A DNA stretch of 64,000 bases from contig NZ_AXAY01000018.1 in the NCBI RefSeq assembly GCF_000473045.1, positions 62,001 to 126,000 of the forward strand. The letters are read 5' to 3'. The DNA is from Bradyrhizobium sp. WSM3983 (GTDB lineage: Bacteria > Pseudomonadota > Alphaproteobacteria > Rhizobiales > Xanthobacteraceae). The translations under genes were made by a program, and so were the position numbers. Within the stretch, counting starts at the first letter, position 1; every line of letters begins with the position of its first letter. The notes beneath the pieces were generated by a model. The model made no database searches. It was not told the origin of the DNA and saw nothing but the letters and a program-made list of their open reading frames with translations. Positions 8,275 to 16,772 of the stretch are shown here, one piece after another.

Positions 8275-9252
8275 TCAGACTCCGCCGGGCAGCGGCGCCC
8301 GCGCGTCCACGAGGTTTTTAGCGCGCAGCTCCTGCCAGAAGGCTTGCGGCACCACGCGCTCCGACATCGCGATGTTGTCGGCGACCTCTGCGGCGTTGCG
8401 TGCGCCCAGCACGGCGACCGTCACGGCCGGATGGGCCATGCAGAACTGAAGCGCGGCGGCCTTCAGTTCGGTGCCGTGCTTGCGGCAGAGCTCGTCGAGC
8501 GCGAGCGAACGCGCCACGAGCGCGGCGTCAGCGTCCTGATAGTTGAACTTCGCGCCGGTGTGCGGATTGGCCAGGATGCCGCTGTTGTAGATGCCACCGA
8601 GCAGGATGCCAATGTTCCTGGCAGCGCAGACCGGAAATAGCGCATCCAGCGCGCCCTGGTCGAGCAGTGTGTAGCGGCCAGCGAGCAGGAAGCAGTCGAC
8701 CGGAACGGCTTCGGCAAAACGAACCAGCATTTCCGACTGGTTCATGCCGGAGCCGATCGCCTTGACCGTGCCGTCTGCGCGCAGGCGCTGCAGCGCGCGG
8801 AAGGCGCCGGAGACAGCGTCGTCATAATGATCGTCAGGATCATGCACGAGCAGGACGTCGACGCGGTCGAGCCCGAGGCGGACAAGGCTCTCCTCGACCG
8901 AGCGCATCACGCCGTCATAACTGAAATCGAATTGCGGCCGTAGTGCAGGCGCGCCCTTGTAATGATCGTCCTCAGCCGAATTGGCCTCGGGGCGCAGCAA
9001 CCGGCCGACCTTGGTCGAGATCGCGAACGAGTCGCGCTTCTGCTGTCGCAGGAAGCTGCCGACACGGCGCTCGGCCAGGCCAAAGCCGTAGAGCGGCGCG
9101 GTGTCGTAGAAACGGATGCCGGCGGACCACCCGGCCGCGAGAGTCGCCTCCGCATCCGCATCACTGACCGCCGAGAACAATCCGCCGAGCGGCGCCGATC
9201 CAAGGCCAATCGAAGTGACGTCGAGGCCGTCAGCAAGCCGGGTACGCTTCAT
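8275..9252 (-). CDS. aldo/keto reductase (aldose 1-dehydrogenase-like)
   Basis: A 325-residue NADP-dependent aldo/keto reductase of the group containing L-fucose/D-threo-aldose dehydrogenase and pyridoxal 4-dehydrogenase. It shows the family opening LADGLDVTSIGLGSAPLGG, the catalytic segment FYDTAPLYGFGLAE with Asp and Tyr, and a C-terminal VTVAVLGARNAAEV cofactor loop. The ATG at 9252 is preceded by a GGAA site; a longer frame to 9276 runs into a leader hairpin. It lies between the ABC binding-protein gene and the lactonase-like gene. Their pairing suggests direct sugar oxidation. Confidence 0.8.
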   Translation of the reverse strand: MKRTRLADGLDVTSIGLGSAPLGGLFSAVSDADAEATLAAGWSAGIRFYDTAPLYGFGLAERRVGSFLRQQKRDSFAISTKVGRLLRPEANSAEDDHYKGAPALRPQFDFSYDGVMRSVEESLVRLGLDRVDVLLVHDPDDHYDDAVSGAFRALQRLRADGTVKAIGSGMNQSEMLVRFAEAVPVDCFLLAGRYTLLDQGALDALFPVCAARNIGILLGGIYNSGILANPHTGAKFNYQDADAALVARSLALDELCRKHGTELKAAALQFCMAHPAVTVAVLGARNAAEVADNIAMSERVVPQAFWQELRAKNLVDARAPLPGGV

Positions 9253-9273
9253 TGCAATTTCCTTCCAAAGCAG

Positions 9274-9341
9274 CACTCCCTCCCCCGCGGACGGGAGAGG
9301 GAGTGTAGCGCAGGAACGTCGGGGCTGGGAGACGTTCCTGC
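9274..9341 (-). promoter_or_regulatory. two tandem hairpins between the binding-protein and reductase genes
   Basis: Two stems lie in the 98-base gap. At 9310-9341 an 11-bp perfect stem (GCAGGAACGTC / GACGTTCCTGC) has a 10-base loop. At 9274-9305 a 9-bp stem (CACTCCCTC / GAGGGAGTG) sits just before the reductase start. Neither is followed by a T run. They could stabilise the upstream binding-protein message or reduce read-through, a common arrangement after ABC binding-protein genes. Confidence 0.55.
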
Positions 9342-9350
9342 TTGACGTCC

Positions 9351-10283
9351 CTACTTCAAGAGTTGAGCGACGTTATCCTTCGTCACCAGATCGAGACCGG
9401 TGTAGATCACTTCCGGAACCTTCTGGCCCTTCTTGATCGCAAGCAACGTGTCCATCGATTTCTCGCCCATTTCGAACGGACGCTGGCCGGTGAGCGCGTT
9501 GGAATAGCCGTCGCGCAGCAGTTCGAGCTGCATCTTCAGCGTATCGGCGACGACGAGCGTGAACTTGCCGGCGTCGATATCCTTCTTGTTCTTGTTGACG
9601 AAGGCCTTGTAGCCTTCGGGCGCGAACATCGGCCAGCCGCCGACCGGCACGATGGCGCCGAGATCCGGCGTTGCGGTACGCAGGTCCGACATCTGCTGGA
9701 TCGCAAGCGCAGAATCGTCATTGCAGAAGGTCGGCGAACCCTGCACCTCGACCCATTTCGAGCCCTTGAGCGCTTCGCGGACACCATCGACACGTTCGGC
9801 AAGGTTCTTCGCACCCGGGCCGCCGGAAACCATGGCATACTTGCCGCCATTGGGCCGGAGCTGGAGCAATTGCTTGCCGAGCGCGAGGCCGAAGTCCTTG
9901 TTGTTGGTGCCGATATAGGCAAGCCGCTTGGAACCCGGCGCATCCGCGTCAAACGTGATGACGGGGATGCCGGCTGCAGTCGCTGCGTCGATCGACTTGG
10001 TCATCGCTGCGACGTCGGCAACCGAGATTGCCAACCCATCCACCTTCTGGGTGATGAAGTCCTGGATGATCTGCGCCTGCGTCGCCGGTTCGTGCTCGAT
10101 CGGCCCCTTGTAGATGCACTCGACATTGCCGAGCTCCTTGGCGCGCTTCATGCAGCCGTCGCGGGCCACGTCGAAGAACGGATTGTTCATCGCCTTGGGC
10201 ACGACCGCGAATTTGTAGGTCTGGGCAAATGCCGGGGTTGCCATCATTGCGATGGTCAAACCGGCCAACAGAAGCTTCTTCAT
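9351..10283 (-). CDS. sugar ABC transporter, periplasmic substrate-binding protein
   Basis: A 310-residue secreted protein of the RbsB-like periplasmic binding family. The signal peptide MKKLLLAGLTIAMMATPAFA is followed by QTYKFAVVPKAMNNPFFD, the family's N-terminal strand and sugar-binding loop. Later segments IIQDFITQKVDGLAISV and IPVITFDADAP are also typical. It delivers sugar to the permease encoded just upstream in the operon. Its place with xylA and xylB suggests a pentose, but RbsB-type folds bind many sugars, so xylose is not proven. The ATG at 10283 was chosen because the signal peptide begins there. Confidence 0.88.
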   Translation of the reverse strand: MKKLLLAGLTIAMMATPAFAQTYKFAVVPKAMNNPFFDVARDGCMKRAKELGNVECIYKGPIEHEPATQAQIIQDFITQKVDGLAISVADVAAMTKSIDAATAAGIPVITFDADAPGSKRLAYIGTNNKDFGLALGKQLLQLRPNGGKYAMVSGGPGAKNLAERVDGVREALKGSKWVEVQGSPTFCNDDSALAIQQMSDLRTATPDLGAIVPVGGWPMFAPEGYKAFVNKNKKDIDAGKFTLVVADTLKMQLELLRDGYSNALTGQRPFEMGEKSMDTLLAIKKGQKVPEVIYTGLDLVTKDNVAQLLK

Positions 10284-10377
10284 TTCTTCCCTCCACACTT
10301 TGTTGCCTATCCATTTATGAATGTGATGCCCCGGCAGGCGGATAGACGATCTTTTGTTGTCCTTCCGGAGTAACTGG

Positions 10378-11448
10378 TTAAGTCATGCGCGAGCGGATAC
10401 GGTCGACCAGCACGGCAAGGATGATGATCACACCCACCAGCGTCTGCTGCCAGTAGGAGTTGACCTGCGCGAGCACGAGGCCGTTACGGATCACCTCGAG
10501 CAACACACAGCCGACGATGGCCCCGAGCGGACCGCCGATGCCGCCGGCCAGATTGGCGCCACCGATCACGGCGGCCGCAATCACGTTGAGCTCGTAGGAG
10601 GTCGCCATGTTGGCCGGCGCCGAGCCCAGCCAACCGGAGATGATGATGCCCTGGAGCCCCGCGGCGAGCGCGCAGATCACGTAGACCTCGATCTTCACCC
10701 GCACGACAGGGATGCCCGTCAGCTCCGCCGCCTTCTCGTTGCCGCCGAGCGCGAAGACGTGGCGGCCGAAGGCGCTGTGGTGCAGGACCACGGCCATGGC
10801 GAGAGCGAGGATCACGAGATAGATGAACGGCGCGGGCACGCCGAGCACGTCACCCGATGTCAGCGCATAGAAATAATCGGCGTCTGGCCCGCCGGGAAAG
10901 CTGCCGCGGCCGTTGGAGACGACATAAGCGAGCCCACGCACGATCGAGAGCATGCCGAGCGTCGTGACGAAGGGCGACAGCCCGAGCACCGCAATGCAGA
11001 AGCCGTTGATGAGCCCGACGATCAACGCGGCGCACAGTCCTGCAAGCACCGAGATTAGAAAGATCAACCCGGGCACATTGGCGACGACGGTCTTGCCGTC
11101 GGCGGCCAGATGGACGAACGCCGATCCCGGCGCCGACAGCTCGACCATGACCATCGAGGTGATCATCGCAGAAAAACACATCATCGAGCCGACGGAGAGA
11201 TCAATGCCGCCGGTGATGATGACGAAGGTGATTCCGAGCGTGGCAATGGCGATGAAGGAGAAGTTCTTCGCCACGTTCTGCATATTGCCCTCCGTGAAGA
11301 AATACGGGCTGGCAAAATGCATCACGACCATCAGCGCCAGAAGCGCCAGGATGACGTAGCCGGTCTGGGAGGCGAAGATGCCGCGCCGCCACCATTTGAC
11401 CTTGCCGACGTTCGAGAACGTGACGGGAGATTCCAGGGGCATGGCCAT
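10378..11448 (-). CDS. sugar ABC transporter permease
   Basis: A 356-residue inner-membrane permease of the RbsC/XylH type with about ten hydrophobic segments. The typical ITGGIDLSVGSMM loop and the late VIGGANLAGGIGGPLGAIVG motif are both present. Translation starts at the ATG at 11448, which overlaps the ATPase stop as TGATG, so the two are translationally coupled. A longer open frame to 11562 lies wholly inside the ATPase gene and is discarded. It works with the ATPase and the binding protein on either side. Confidence 0.9.
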   Translation of the reverse strand: MAMPLESPVTFSNVGKVKWWRRGIFASQTGYVILALLALMVVMHFASPYFFTEGNMQNVAKNFSFIAIATLGITFVIITGGIDLSVGSMMCFSAMITSMVMVELSAPGSAFVHLAADGKTVVANVPGLIFLISVLAGLCAALIVGLINGFCIAVLGLSPFVTTLGMLSIVRGLAYVVSNGRGSFPGGPDADYFYALTSGDVLGVPAPFIYLVILALAMAVVLHHSAFGRHVFALGGNEKAAELTGIPVVRVKIEVYVICALAAGLQGIIISGWLGSAPANMATSYELNVIAAAVIGGANLAGGIGGPLGAIVGCVLLEVIRNGLVLAQVNSYWQQTLVGVIIILAVLVDRIRSRMT

Positions 11449-12206
11449 CACGCCGCCTCCTTCGCGCCGGTGATGAGGGCGGTGACTTCCTCGGGGGAGG
11501 TTTCGTGGATCGGCTTGTCGGCCCGTTTCTCGCCGCGGCGCATGACAATGACGCGGTCGCACACCGCGAACACGTCGGGCATGCGGTGCGAGATCAGCAT
11601 CACGGCGACGCCCTGCTCCTTCAACCGGTGGATCAGGCCCAGCACCTGCTCGACCTGGCGGACCGAGATCGCGGCCGTCGGCTCGTCCATCATGACGAGC
11701 CGCGCGTTGGAGAGCCGCGTCCGCGCGATCGCGACCGCCTGGCGCTGGCCGCCCGACATCTGCTTGACGAGATCGTCGGGGCGCGTCTCCGAGCGCAGCT
11801 CGCCGAACAGCTCCAGCGCACGCGATGCCATCGCCTTGTGGTCGAGCAAAGCGATGGGGCCGAACTTGCGCTTGAGCTCGCGGCCGAGAAACACGTTGGC
11901 GGCAGCAGTCAGGTTGTCGGCGAGCGCGAGGTCCTGATAGACGACCTCGATCCCGACCGCGCGGGCATCGACCGGGCGGCTAAAGTGGACTGCACTGCCG
12001 CCAAAGCAGATCTCGCCATGGCTGGGGCGGAAATTGCCGGCGATGATCTTGACCAGCGTCGACTTGCCGGCACCGTTGTCGCCCATCAGGCCGACCACTT
12101 CGCCCGGGTGGACATGCATATCGACATCATGCAGCGCGCGGATGGCGCCGAACTCCTTGCCGATGCCGGTCAGCTCGAGGACCGGGGTTGTGTCAGCACT
12201 TGCCAT
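11448..12206 (-). CDS. sugar ABC transporter ATP-binding protein (single NBD)
   Basis: A 252-residue ATPase with Walker A GDNGAGKST, signature MSGGQRQ and Walker B LVMMDEPTAA. Classic sugar transporters of this type (RbsA, XylG, AraG) have two fused nucleotide-binding domains of about 500 residues. This one has a single domain and must work as a homodimer, as in the FrcA-like branch. It starts 8 bases after xylA and overlaps the permease start. The longer open frame to 12362 lies inside xylA and is not used. Confidence 0.9.
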   Translation of the reverse strand: MASADTTPVLELTGIGKEFGAIRALHDVDMHVHPGEVVGLMGDNGAGKSTLVKIIAGNFRPSHGEICFGGSAVHFSRPVDARAVGIEVVYQDLALADNLTAAANVFLGRELKRKFGPIALLDHKAMASRALELFGELRSETRPDDLVKQMSGGQRQAVAIARTRLSNARLVMMDEPTAAISVRQVEQVLGLIHRLKEQGVAVMLISHRMPDVFAVCDRVIVMRRGEKRADKPIHETSPEEVTALITGAKEAA

Positions 12207-12214
12207 CAGCGACC

Positions 12215-13537
12215 TCAGACGTAACGGTTGACGAGAGATTCCAGATATTCCTGCCGTCCCGAGCGCGGCTGCGGGTCGAAGCCCGCACCCAGCGCGCGAT
12301 CGGAGAGATCGGCGAGCGAACGCTGGCCGCCGAGAATGGCACGGCCCTCGGCTCCCGCCCATCCACCGTAGCGATCGGCGAGCGGCGTCGTGAGGGTGCC
12401 GGCATCGAGCATGTCGGCAGCGGCGAGGAACGCCCGCGCGCAGGCATCCATCGAGCCGACATGGGCGTGGATGAGGTCATCAGGGTCGATCGACTGACGG
12501 CGGATCTTGGCATCGAAATTGAGCCCGCCCGAGGTGAAGCCGCCGCGGTTCAGGATATCGTGGAACACGAGCGTCAGCTCGCCCACATTCATCGCGAACT
12601 GGTCGGTGTCCCAGCCGAGCAGATCATCGCCGCGGTTGATGTCGAGCGAGCCGAACACGCCGAGTGCCTCGGCCAGCGCGACCTCGTGATGGAAGGAGTG
12701 TCCGGCGAGGATGGCGTGGTTCTGCTCGATGTTAAGCTTGACGTCCTTGAGCAGATCGTAGCGCGCGAGGAAGCCGTAGCAGGTGGCGACGTCGAAATCA
12801 TATTGGTGCTTGGTCGGCTCCTTCGGCTTCGGCTCGATCAGGATCGGGCCCTTGAAGCCGATCTTGTGCTTGTGCTCGACCACCAGCGAGACGAAGCGGC
12901 CGAGCTGGTCGAGCTCGCGCTTGAGATCGGTGTTAAGCAGCGTCTCGTAGCCCTCGCGGCCACCCCACAGCACATAGTTCTGGCCGCCAAGCCGGTGCGT
13001 CACCTCCAGCGCGGCGCGGACCTGGCCGGCGGCATAGGTGAAGATCTCGGGGTCCGGATTGGTCGCGGCACCCGCCATGTAGCGGCGATGCGTGAACAGG
13101 TTTGCGGTACCCCAGAGCAGGCGGACCTTGCTTGATGCCATCTTCGCTTCGAACAGATCGGCGATGGCATTGAGGTTGGCGACCGATTCGCCGAGCGAGG
13201 CGCCTTCGGGCGCCGCATCGACGTCGTGGAAGGTGAAGAAGGGCACATCCAGCAGGCGGAACAGCTCGAAGGCGACATCGGCCTTGGCGCGCGCCATCGC
13301 CATCGGATCGGAGCCGTGGTGCCAGGGCCGCAGAAACGTCTCGCCGCCGAAGGGATCCGCGCCGGGCCAGCACAGGGAATGCCAGTAGCAGACCGCGAAG
13401 CGCAGATGATCCTCCAGCCTGCGGCCGTGAACCATGCGGTCCTTGTCGTACCAGCGGAAGGCGAGTGCATTTCCTGCATTCTTGCCGGCAAAGGCGACGG
13501 GCGTGTTTGCCTCGAAGAATTTGGCTGACGCGTTCAC
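12215..13537 (-). CDS. xylA: xylose isomerase
   Basis: A 440-residue class II-type xylose isomerase converting D-xylose to D-xylulose. Visible family segments include WHSLCWPGADPFGG, the active-site FFTFHDVDAAPEG with His and Asp, the metal ligand region ILIEPKPKEPTKHQYD and FASLDINRGD-like FGSLDINRGD. The start is GTG at 13537, which directly abuts the xylB TAA stop; its ribosome site GGAGA lies inside the end of xylB. This tight coupling makes xylB and xylA one unit. The sequence is full length. Confidence 0.96.
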   Translation of the reverse strand: MNASAKFFEANTPVAFAGKNAGNALAFRWYDKDRMVHGRRLEDHLRFAVCYWHSLCWPGADPFGGETFLRPWHHGSDPMAMARAKADVAFELFRLLDVPFFTFHDVDAAPEGASLGESVANLNAIADLFEAKMASSKVRLLWGTANLFTHRRYMAGAATNPDPEIFTYAAGQVRAALEVTHRLGGQNYVLWGGREGYETLLNTDLKRELDQLGRFVSLVVEHKHKIGFKGPILIEPKPKEPTKHQYDFDVATCYGFLARYDLLKDVKLNIEQNHAILAGHSFHHEVALAEALGVFGSLDINRGDDLLGWDTDQFAMNVGELTLVFHDILNRGGFTSGGLNFDAKIRRQSIDPDDLIHAHVGSMDACARAFLAAADMLDAGTLTTPLADRYGGWAGAEGRAILGGQRSLADLSDRALGAGFDPQPRSGRQEYLESLVNRYV

Positions 13538-14992
13538 TTAAATCGTCTCCTTCAATGCGGGATAGAGATTGCGCCAGCGGCGATAGGCCTCGTCATAGGC
13601 GGATGCCGCGGCGGCGCGGGGCACGAAACTGGCGAGCCGTCGTGGACGGGTGCAGATTTGCGCCGGATCTTCGCCGGTGGCCGCAAGCCGGCCGAGCCGC
13701 GCGGCGCCGAGCGCCGCACCGACCTCGCCCTCTTCGACACGGTGCACGGCAATGCCGAGCACGTCGGCGCAGATCTGCGCCCACAGCGGCGAGCGCGAGC
13801 CACCGCCGACGAGATCAAGCTCGGCGATCGGTCCGCTCGCCGCGCTCAGCGCCGCCAGATTGTCGCGCGCGGCGAAGGCGACGCCTTCGAGCACGGCCTG
13901 AACGATCTGGCTACGACCGGTCGCGCCGCGCAGGCCGGCGAAGGCGCCGCTCGCGGAAGCATCGTTGTGCGGTGTGCGCTCGCCGTCGAGATAGGGCAGG
14001 AATTTGACCGGGCTCGGCCCGTCGACGCGCTCGCCCAGCGGCGCCAGCAGCGCCGCGGCAGGCACCTCCATCACGCCGGCAAGCCAGGCGAGCGAGGCGG
14101 CCGCCGACAGCATCACGCTCATCTGGTGCCAGAGACCGGGCAGCGCGTGGCAGAACGCATGAACCGCCGAGGCCGGCGCCGGCGCAAAGCGATCGGTGAC
14201 GCGAAACACCACACCTGAGGTTCCCAATGACAGAAACGCATCGCCGGGCGCAATCGCACCGAGCCCGATCGCGCTCGCGGCGTTGTCACCGGCGCCGCCG
14301 GCGACCACGACCTCCTTCGCCATGCCCCAGCGCTGCGCGAATTCGGGCGCAAGCACTGCGCTCACCTCGCTGCCCTCGACGAGCCGCGGCATATGATGCA
14401 GATCAAGCCCGGTCGCATGCAGCAGCTCCGCCGACCAGCTGCGCCGGCCGACATCGAGCCACAGCGTGCCCGCGGCGTCCGACATGTCCTCGACCATCTC
14501 GCCGGTGAGCCGATAGCGCACATAGGCTTTTGGCAGCAGCACCTTTGCGACGCGTTCGAAGACGCCTGGCTCGTGCTGCGCGACCCAGAGCAGCTTCGGT
14601 GCGGTGAAGCCGGGCATCGCCAGATTGCCGGCGATGGCGTGCAGCGAGGGGCAGCGGCGCTCGAGCTCGACGCATTCGGCATGCGAGCGGCCATCGTTCC
14701 ACAGGATTGCCGGCCGCAGCGGGCGGGCGTCCGCACCAAGCAGCGTCGCGCCATGCATCTGGCCGGAGAGCCCGATGCCGCGCACTTGCGCGACATCGCG
14801 CGGGTGCTGGCGCGCGAGGTCATCGACCGCGCCGATCGCCGCATCGACCCAGGTGTCGGGATCCTGCTCGGACCACAACGGCGCGGGGTGTGACAGCGCA
14901 AGCTCGCGCGACGCCGTCGCGACGACCGCGCCGGCTTCGCTCACGAGCACCGCTTTCACACCGGACGTGCCGATGTCTATTCCAAGATACAA
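13538..14992 (-). CDS. xylB: xylulokinase
   Basis: A 484-residue FGGY-family kinase that phosphorylates D-xylulose. The N-terminus YLGIDIGTSGVKAVL is the first phosphate-binding motif, GGAGDNAASAIGLG carries the catalytic Asp, and LDLVGGGSRSPLWAQI is the C-terminal ATP site. I place the start at a TTG at 14992, preceded by AGGGAGGG with a 6-base spacer. The open frame continues upstream to 15097, but that part is not kinase-like and crosses a dispersed repeat. First structural gene of the operon after lacI. Confidence 0.93.
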   Translation of the reverse strand: MYLGIDIGTSGVKAVLVSEAGAVVATASRELALSHPAPLWSEQDPDTWVDAAIGAVDDLARQHPRDVAQVRGIGLSGQMHGATLLGADARPLRPAILWNDGRSHAECVELERRCPSLHAIAGNLAMPGFTAPKLLWVAQHEPGVFERVAKVLLPKAYVRYRLTGEMVEDMSDAAGTLWLDVGRRSWSAELLHATGLDLHHMPRLVEGSEVSAVLAPEFAQRWGMAKEVVVAGGAGDNAASAIGLGAIAPGDAFLSLGTSGVVFRVTDRFAPAPASAVHAFCHALPGLWHQMSVMLSAAASLAWLAGVMEVPAAALLAPLGERVDGPSPVKFLPYLDGERTPHNDASASGAFAGLRGATGRSQIVQAVLEGVAFAARDNLAALSAASGPIAELDLVGGGSRSPLWAQICADVLGIAVHRVEEGEVGAALGAARLGRLAATGEDPAQICTRPRRLASFVPRAAAASAYDEAYRRWRNLYPALKETI

Positions 14993-15016
14993 ACTCGTCC
15001 CTCCCTCTTCGTTTGA

Positions 15017-15061
15017 GCATGATCTGTTCGGAAAACGCTGCACATTTTTCCGGATCACGCT
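15017..15061. repeat. imperfect palindromic intergenic element before xylB
   Basis: The sequence reads GCATGATCTGTTCGGAAAA, a short spacer, then TTTTTCCGGATCACGC, an imperfect inverted repeat. Similar GCATGATC..TTCGGAAAA elements are, as far as I recall, dispersed in Bradyrhizobium and Rhodopseudomonas genomes. It lies in the gap between the LacI regulator and xylB, so it may influence the operon leader. Confidence 0.55.
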
Positions 15062-15134
15062 GCCGCGGTGCACGAACTGACGCCGCGCTTTCCGCAATCA
15101 CTCACTTCAAAACACAAAGCACCGCGCCCTTCGG

Positions 15135-16178
15135 CTACGGCAGATTGTCCCGCATCAAGATGTCGATGCGGATCTTCTCCTGTTCACTCAAGATCGGCTC
15201 GTTACGCGCAAGCGATAGCAGCACGCGCACGGCGGCGCGCGCCTCGTGGCCCGGATTCTGCGAGATCGCGACATCCAGCGTGCCCTGCAGCAGCAGTTTC
15301 CGCGTCATCGCCGTGAGATCGTGGGCGATGAACACGATCTGCTTCTCCCGGCCGGCCTCGGTCAGGGCCTTGGCCACGCCTTGCGTGCCAGCGCCGACAT
15401 TGTAGAGGCCGATGATGTCCGGATGCTTGCCCAGCAGCCGCGATATCAGCTGCTCGGAGCGGCCGTCCTCGTCGCGGCCCTCGAGCAGAGGCAGGATGTC
15501 GAGGTGCGAAAATTCCGACGCCATCACCTGATTGAAGCCAAAAATGCGCTCGGCGTGGTCGCGCAGGCCCTGCGATCCCGCGATGATGGCGATCTTGCCG
15601 GACTTTTGGCCGACCAGGCGCCCGACCAGCGCACCCGCAGTGCGGCCCGCGGCGATATTATCGATGCCGACATAGTGGTGGCGGCGCGACGACGGTACGT
15701 CCGAGACCAGCGTCACCACCTTGGTGCCGGCCTCGACGAGATCGTTGATCGCAACGCGAACGCCGGGATGATCCAGCGCCACTACGGCGATGCCGTCGTA
15801 ATCGCCCGACAGTGCATCGAGCGAAGCGGCGAGCACCGACGGATCGAACACATCCGTTGCGACCATCTCCACGCTGAGACGCCGGGCCAAGAGCCACGCC
15901 GACATCTCGCCGAGATAGGCCTCGATCTGCTGCATGAACGGGTTCGGCCCTGACGGCATCACGAAGGCGAAGCGGCGGGCGCGGCCGCGGGCGAGCTCGG
16001 CGGCGGCCACATGCGGCTGGAAGGCGTTGCGCGCGATCGTCTCCTGGACGCGCCGGACCGTATCCGGCCGCACGCCGGGGCGGTTGTGCAGGACGCGATC
16101 GACCGTGGCGAGGCTGACACCGGCCTCGCGGGCGATGTCCTTCAGCGTCAGCGCAGCAGAAACGGTCTCCTCGGCCAT
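15135..16178 (-). CDS. LacI family transcriptional regulator of the sugar operon
   Basis: A 347-residue LacI/PurR-type regulator. The N-terminal helix-turn-helix and hinge helix are clear (LKDIAREAGVSLATVDRVLH, then a VRRVQETI segment), followed by a periplasmic-binding-protein-like sugar domain. VDRVLHNRPGV resembles regulators that sense RbsB-type sugars. It is upstream of xylB on the same strand with 142 bases between, so it likely controls the sugar genes and perhaps itself through the operator-like palindrome at 16203-16218. The effector is unknown. Confidence 0.9.
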   Translation of the reverse strand: MAEETVSAALTLKDIAREAGVSLATVDRVLHNRPGVRPDTVRRVQETIARNAFQPHVAAAELARGRARRFAFVMPSGPNPFMQQIEAYLGEMSAWLLARRLSVEMVATDVFDPSVLAASLDALSGDYDGIAVVALDHPGVRVAINDLVEAGTKVVTLVSDVPSSRRHHYVGIDNIAAGRTAGALVGRLVGQKSGKIAIIAGSQGLRDHAERIFGFNQVMASEFSHLDILPLLEGRDEDGRSEQLISRLLGKHPDIIGLYNVGAGTQGVAKALTEAGREKQIVFIAHDLTAMTRKLLLQGTLDVAISQNPGHEARAAVRVLLSLARNEPILSEQEKIRIDILMRDNLP

Positions 16179-16202
16179 GCCTGAAGGCTAGCAGAGGTAT
16201 TT

Positions 16203-16218
16203 TGAGGTACGCAACTCA
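16203..16218. promoter_or_regulatory. candidate LacI-type operator
   Basis: TGAGGTACGCAACTCA is an imperfect 16-bp palindrome (12 of 16 positions symmetric) with the central CG typical of LacI-family operators. It lies 24 bases upstream of the LacI gene start, where autoregulation would act. Confidence 0.4.
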
Positions 16219-16264
16219 TTTTGAGGGGCAAGACGATATTTTCGAGTCCCGGTTGCGCCGGGCC

Positions 16265-16729
16265 TTAGCGGCCGCTCAGATCGAGTGCCAGAAACAGGCT
16301 GTTGGGGTCCTCGACATAACCCTCGAACGGGCCGCACGGCACGAAGCCGTGCGCCTGATAGAGCGCGTGCGCCGGCTTGAAATAATCCCATGATCCGGTC
16401 TCGAGGCTCAGGCGCTTGAGGCCGCGCTTGCGCGCCTCGGCAATGATGTGGCGGAGCATCAGACCACCAAAGCCGCGCCGGCGCGTGGTCTGCAGCGTGT
16501 GCATCGACTTGACCTCGCCGTGGTCGGCCGAGAGCGTCTTCAGCGCGCCGGTCGCGACCAGCGTCTCGCCGTCCCAGCCGGTCCAGAACGCAACATCGCT
16601 GGCGCGAAGGCCTGCGAGATCGAGCGCATGCGCGCTGCCCGGGGCGGTCTGCGCCCGCGCCGCGGTGACGTGGTGATCGAGCAGCGCGACCACGCGCGGA
16701 TCGAAGGTGTCGCCGGTACGGATCTGCAT
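16265..16729 (-). CDS. GNAT family N-acetyltransferase
   Basis: A 154-residue GNAT protein. Motif A is recognisable in TRRRGFGGLMLRHIIAEARKRGLKRLSLETGS, with the acetyl-CoA pyrophosphate loop written RRRGFGG, and the C-terminal YQAHGFVPCGPFEGY is typical. The acceptor is unknown. The ATG at 16729 has GAGGG at a 7-base spacer; an ATG two codons upstream at 16735 is too close to that site. It follows the cupin-HTH regulator by 43 bases on the same strand, so the two probably form an operon. Confidence 0.85.
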   Translation of the reverse strand: MQIRTGDTFDPRVVALLDHHVTAARAQTAPGSAHALDLAGLRASDVAFWTGWDGETLVATGALKTLSADHGEVKSMHTLQTTRRRGFGGLMLRHIIAEARKRGLKRLSLETGSWDYFKPAHALYQAHGFVPCGPFEGYVEDPNSLFLALDLSGR

Positions 16730-16772
16730 CGTCATGCCCTCACGCCGCTTGCGTCCCGTACGATCAGCGACA

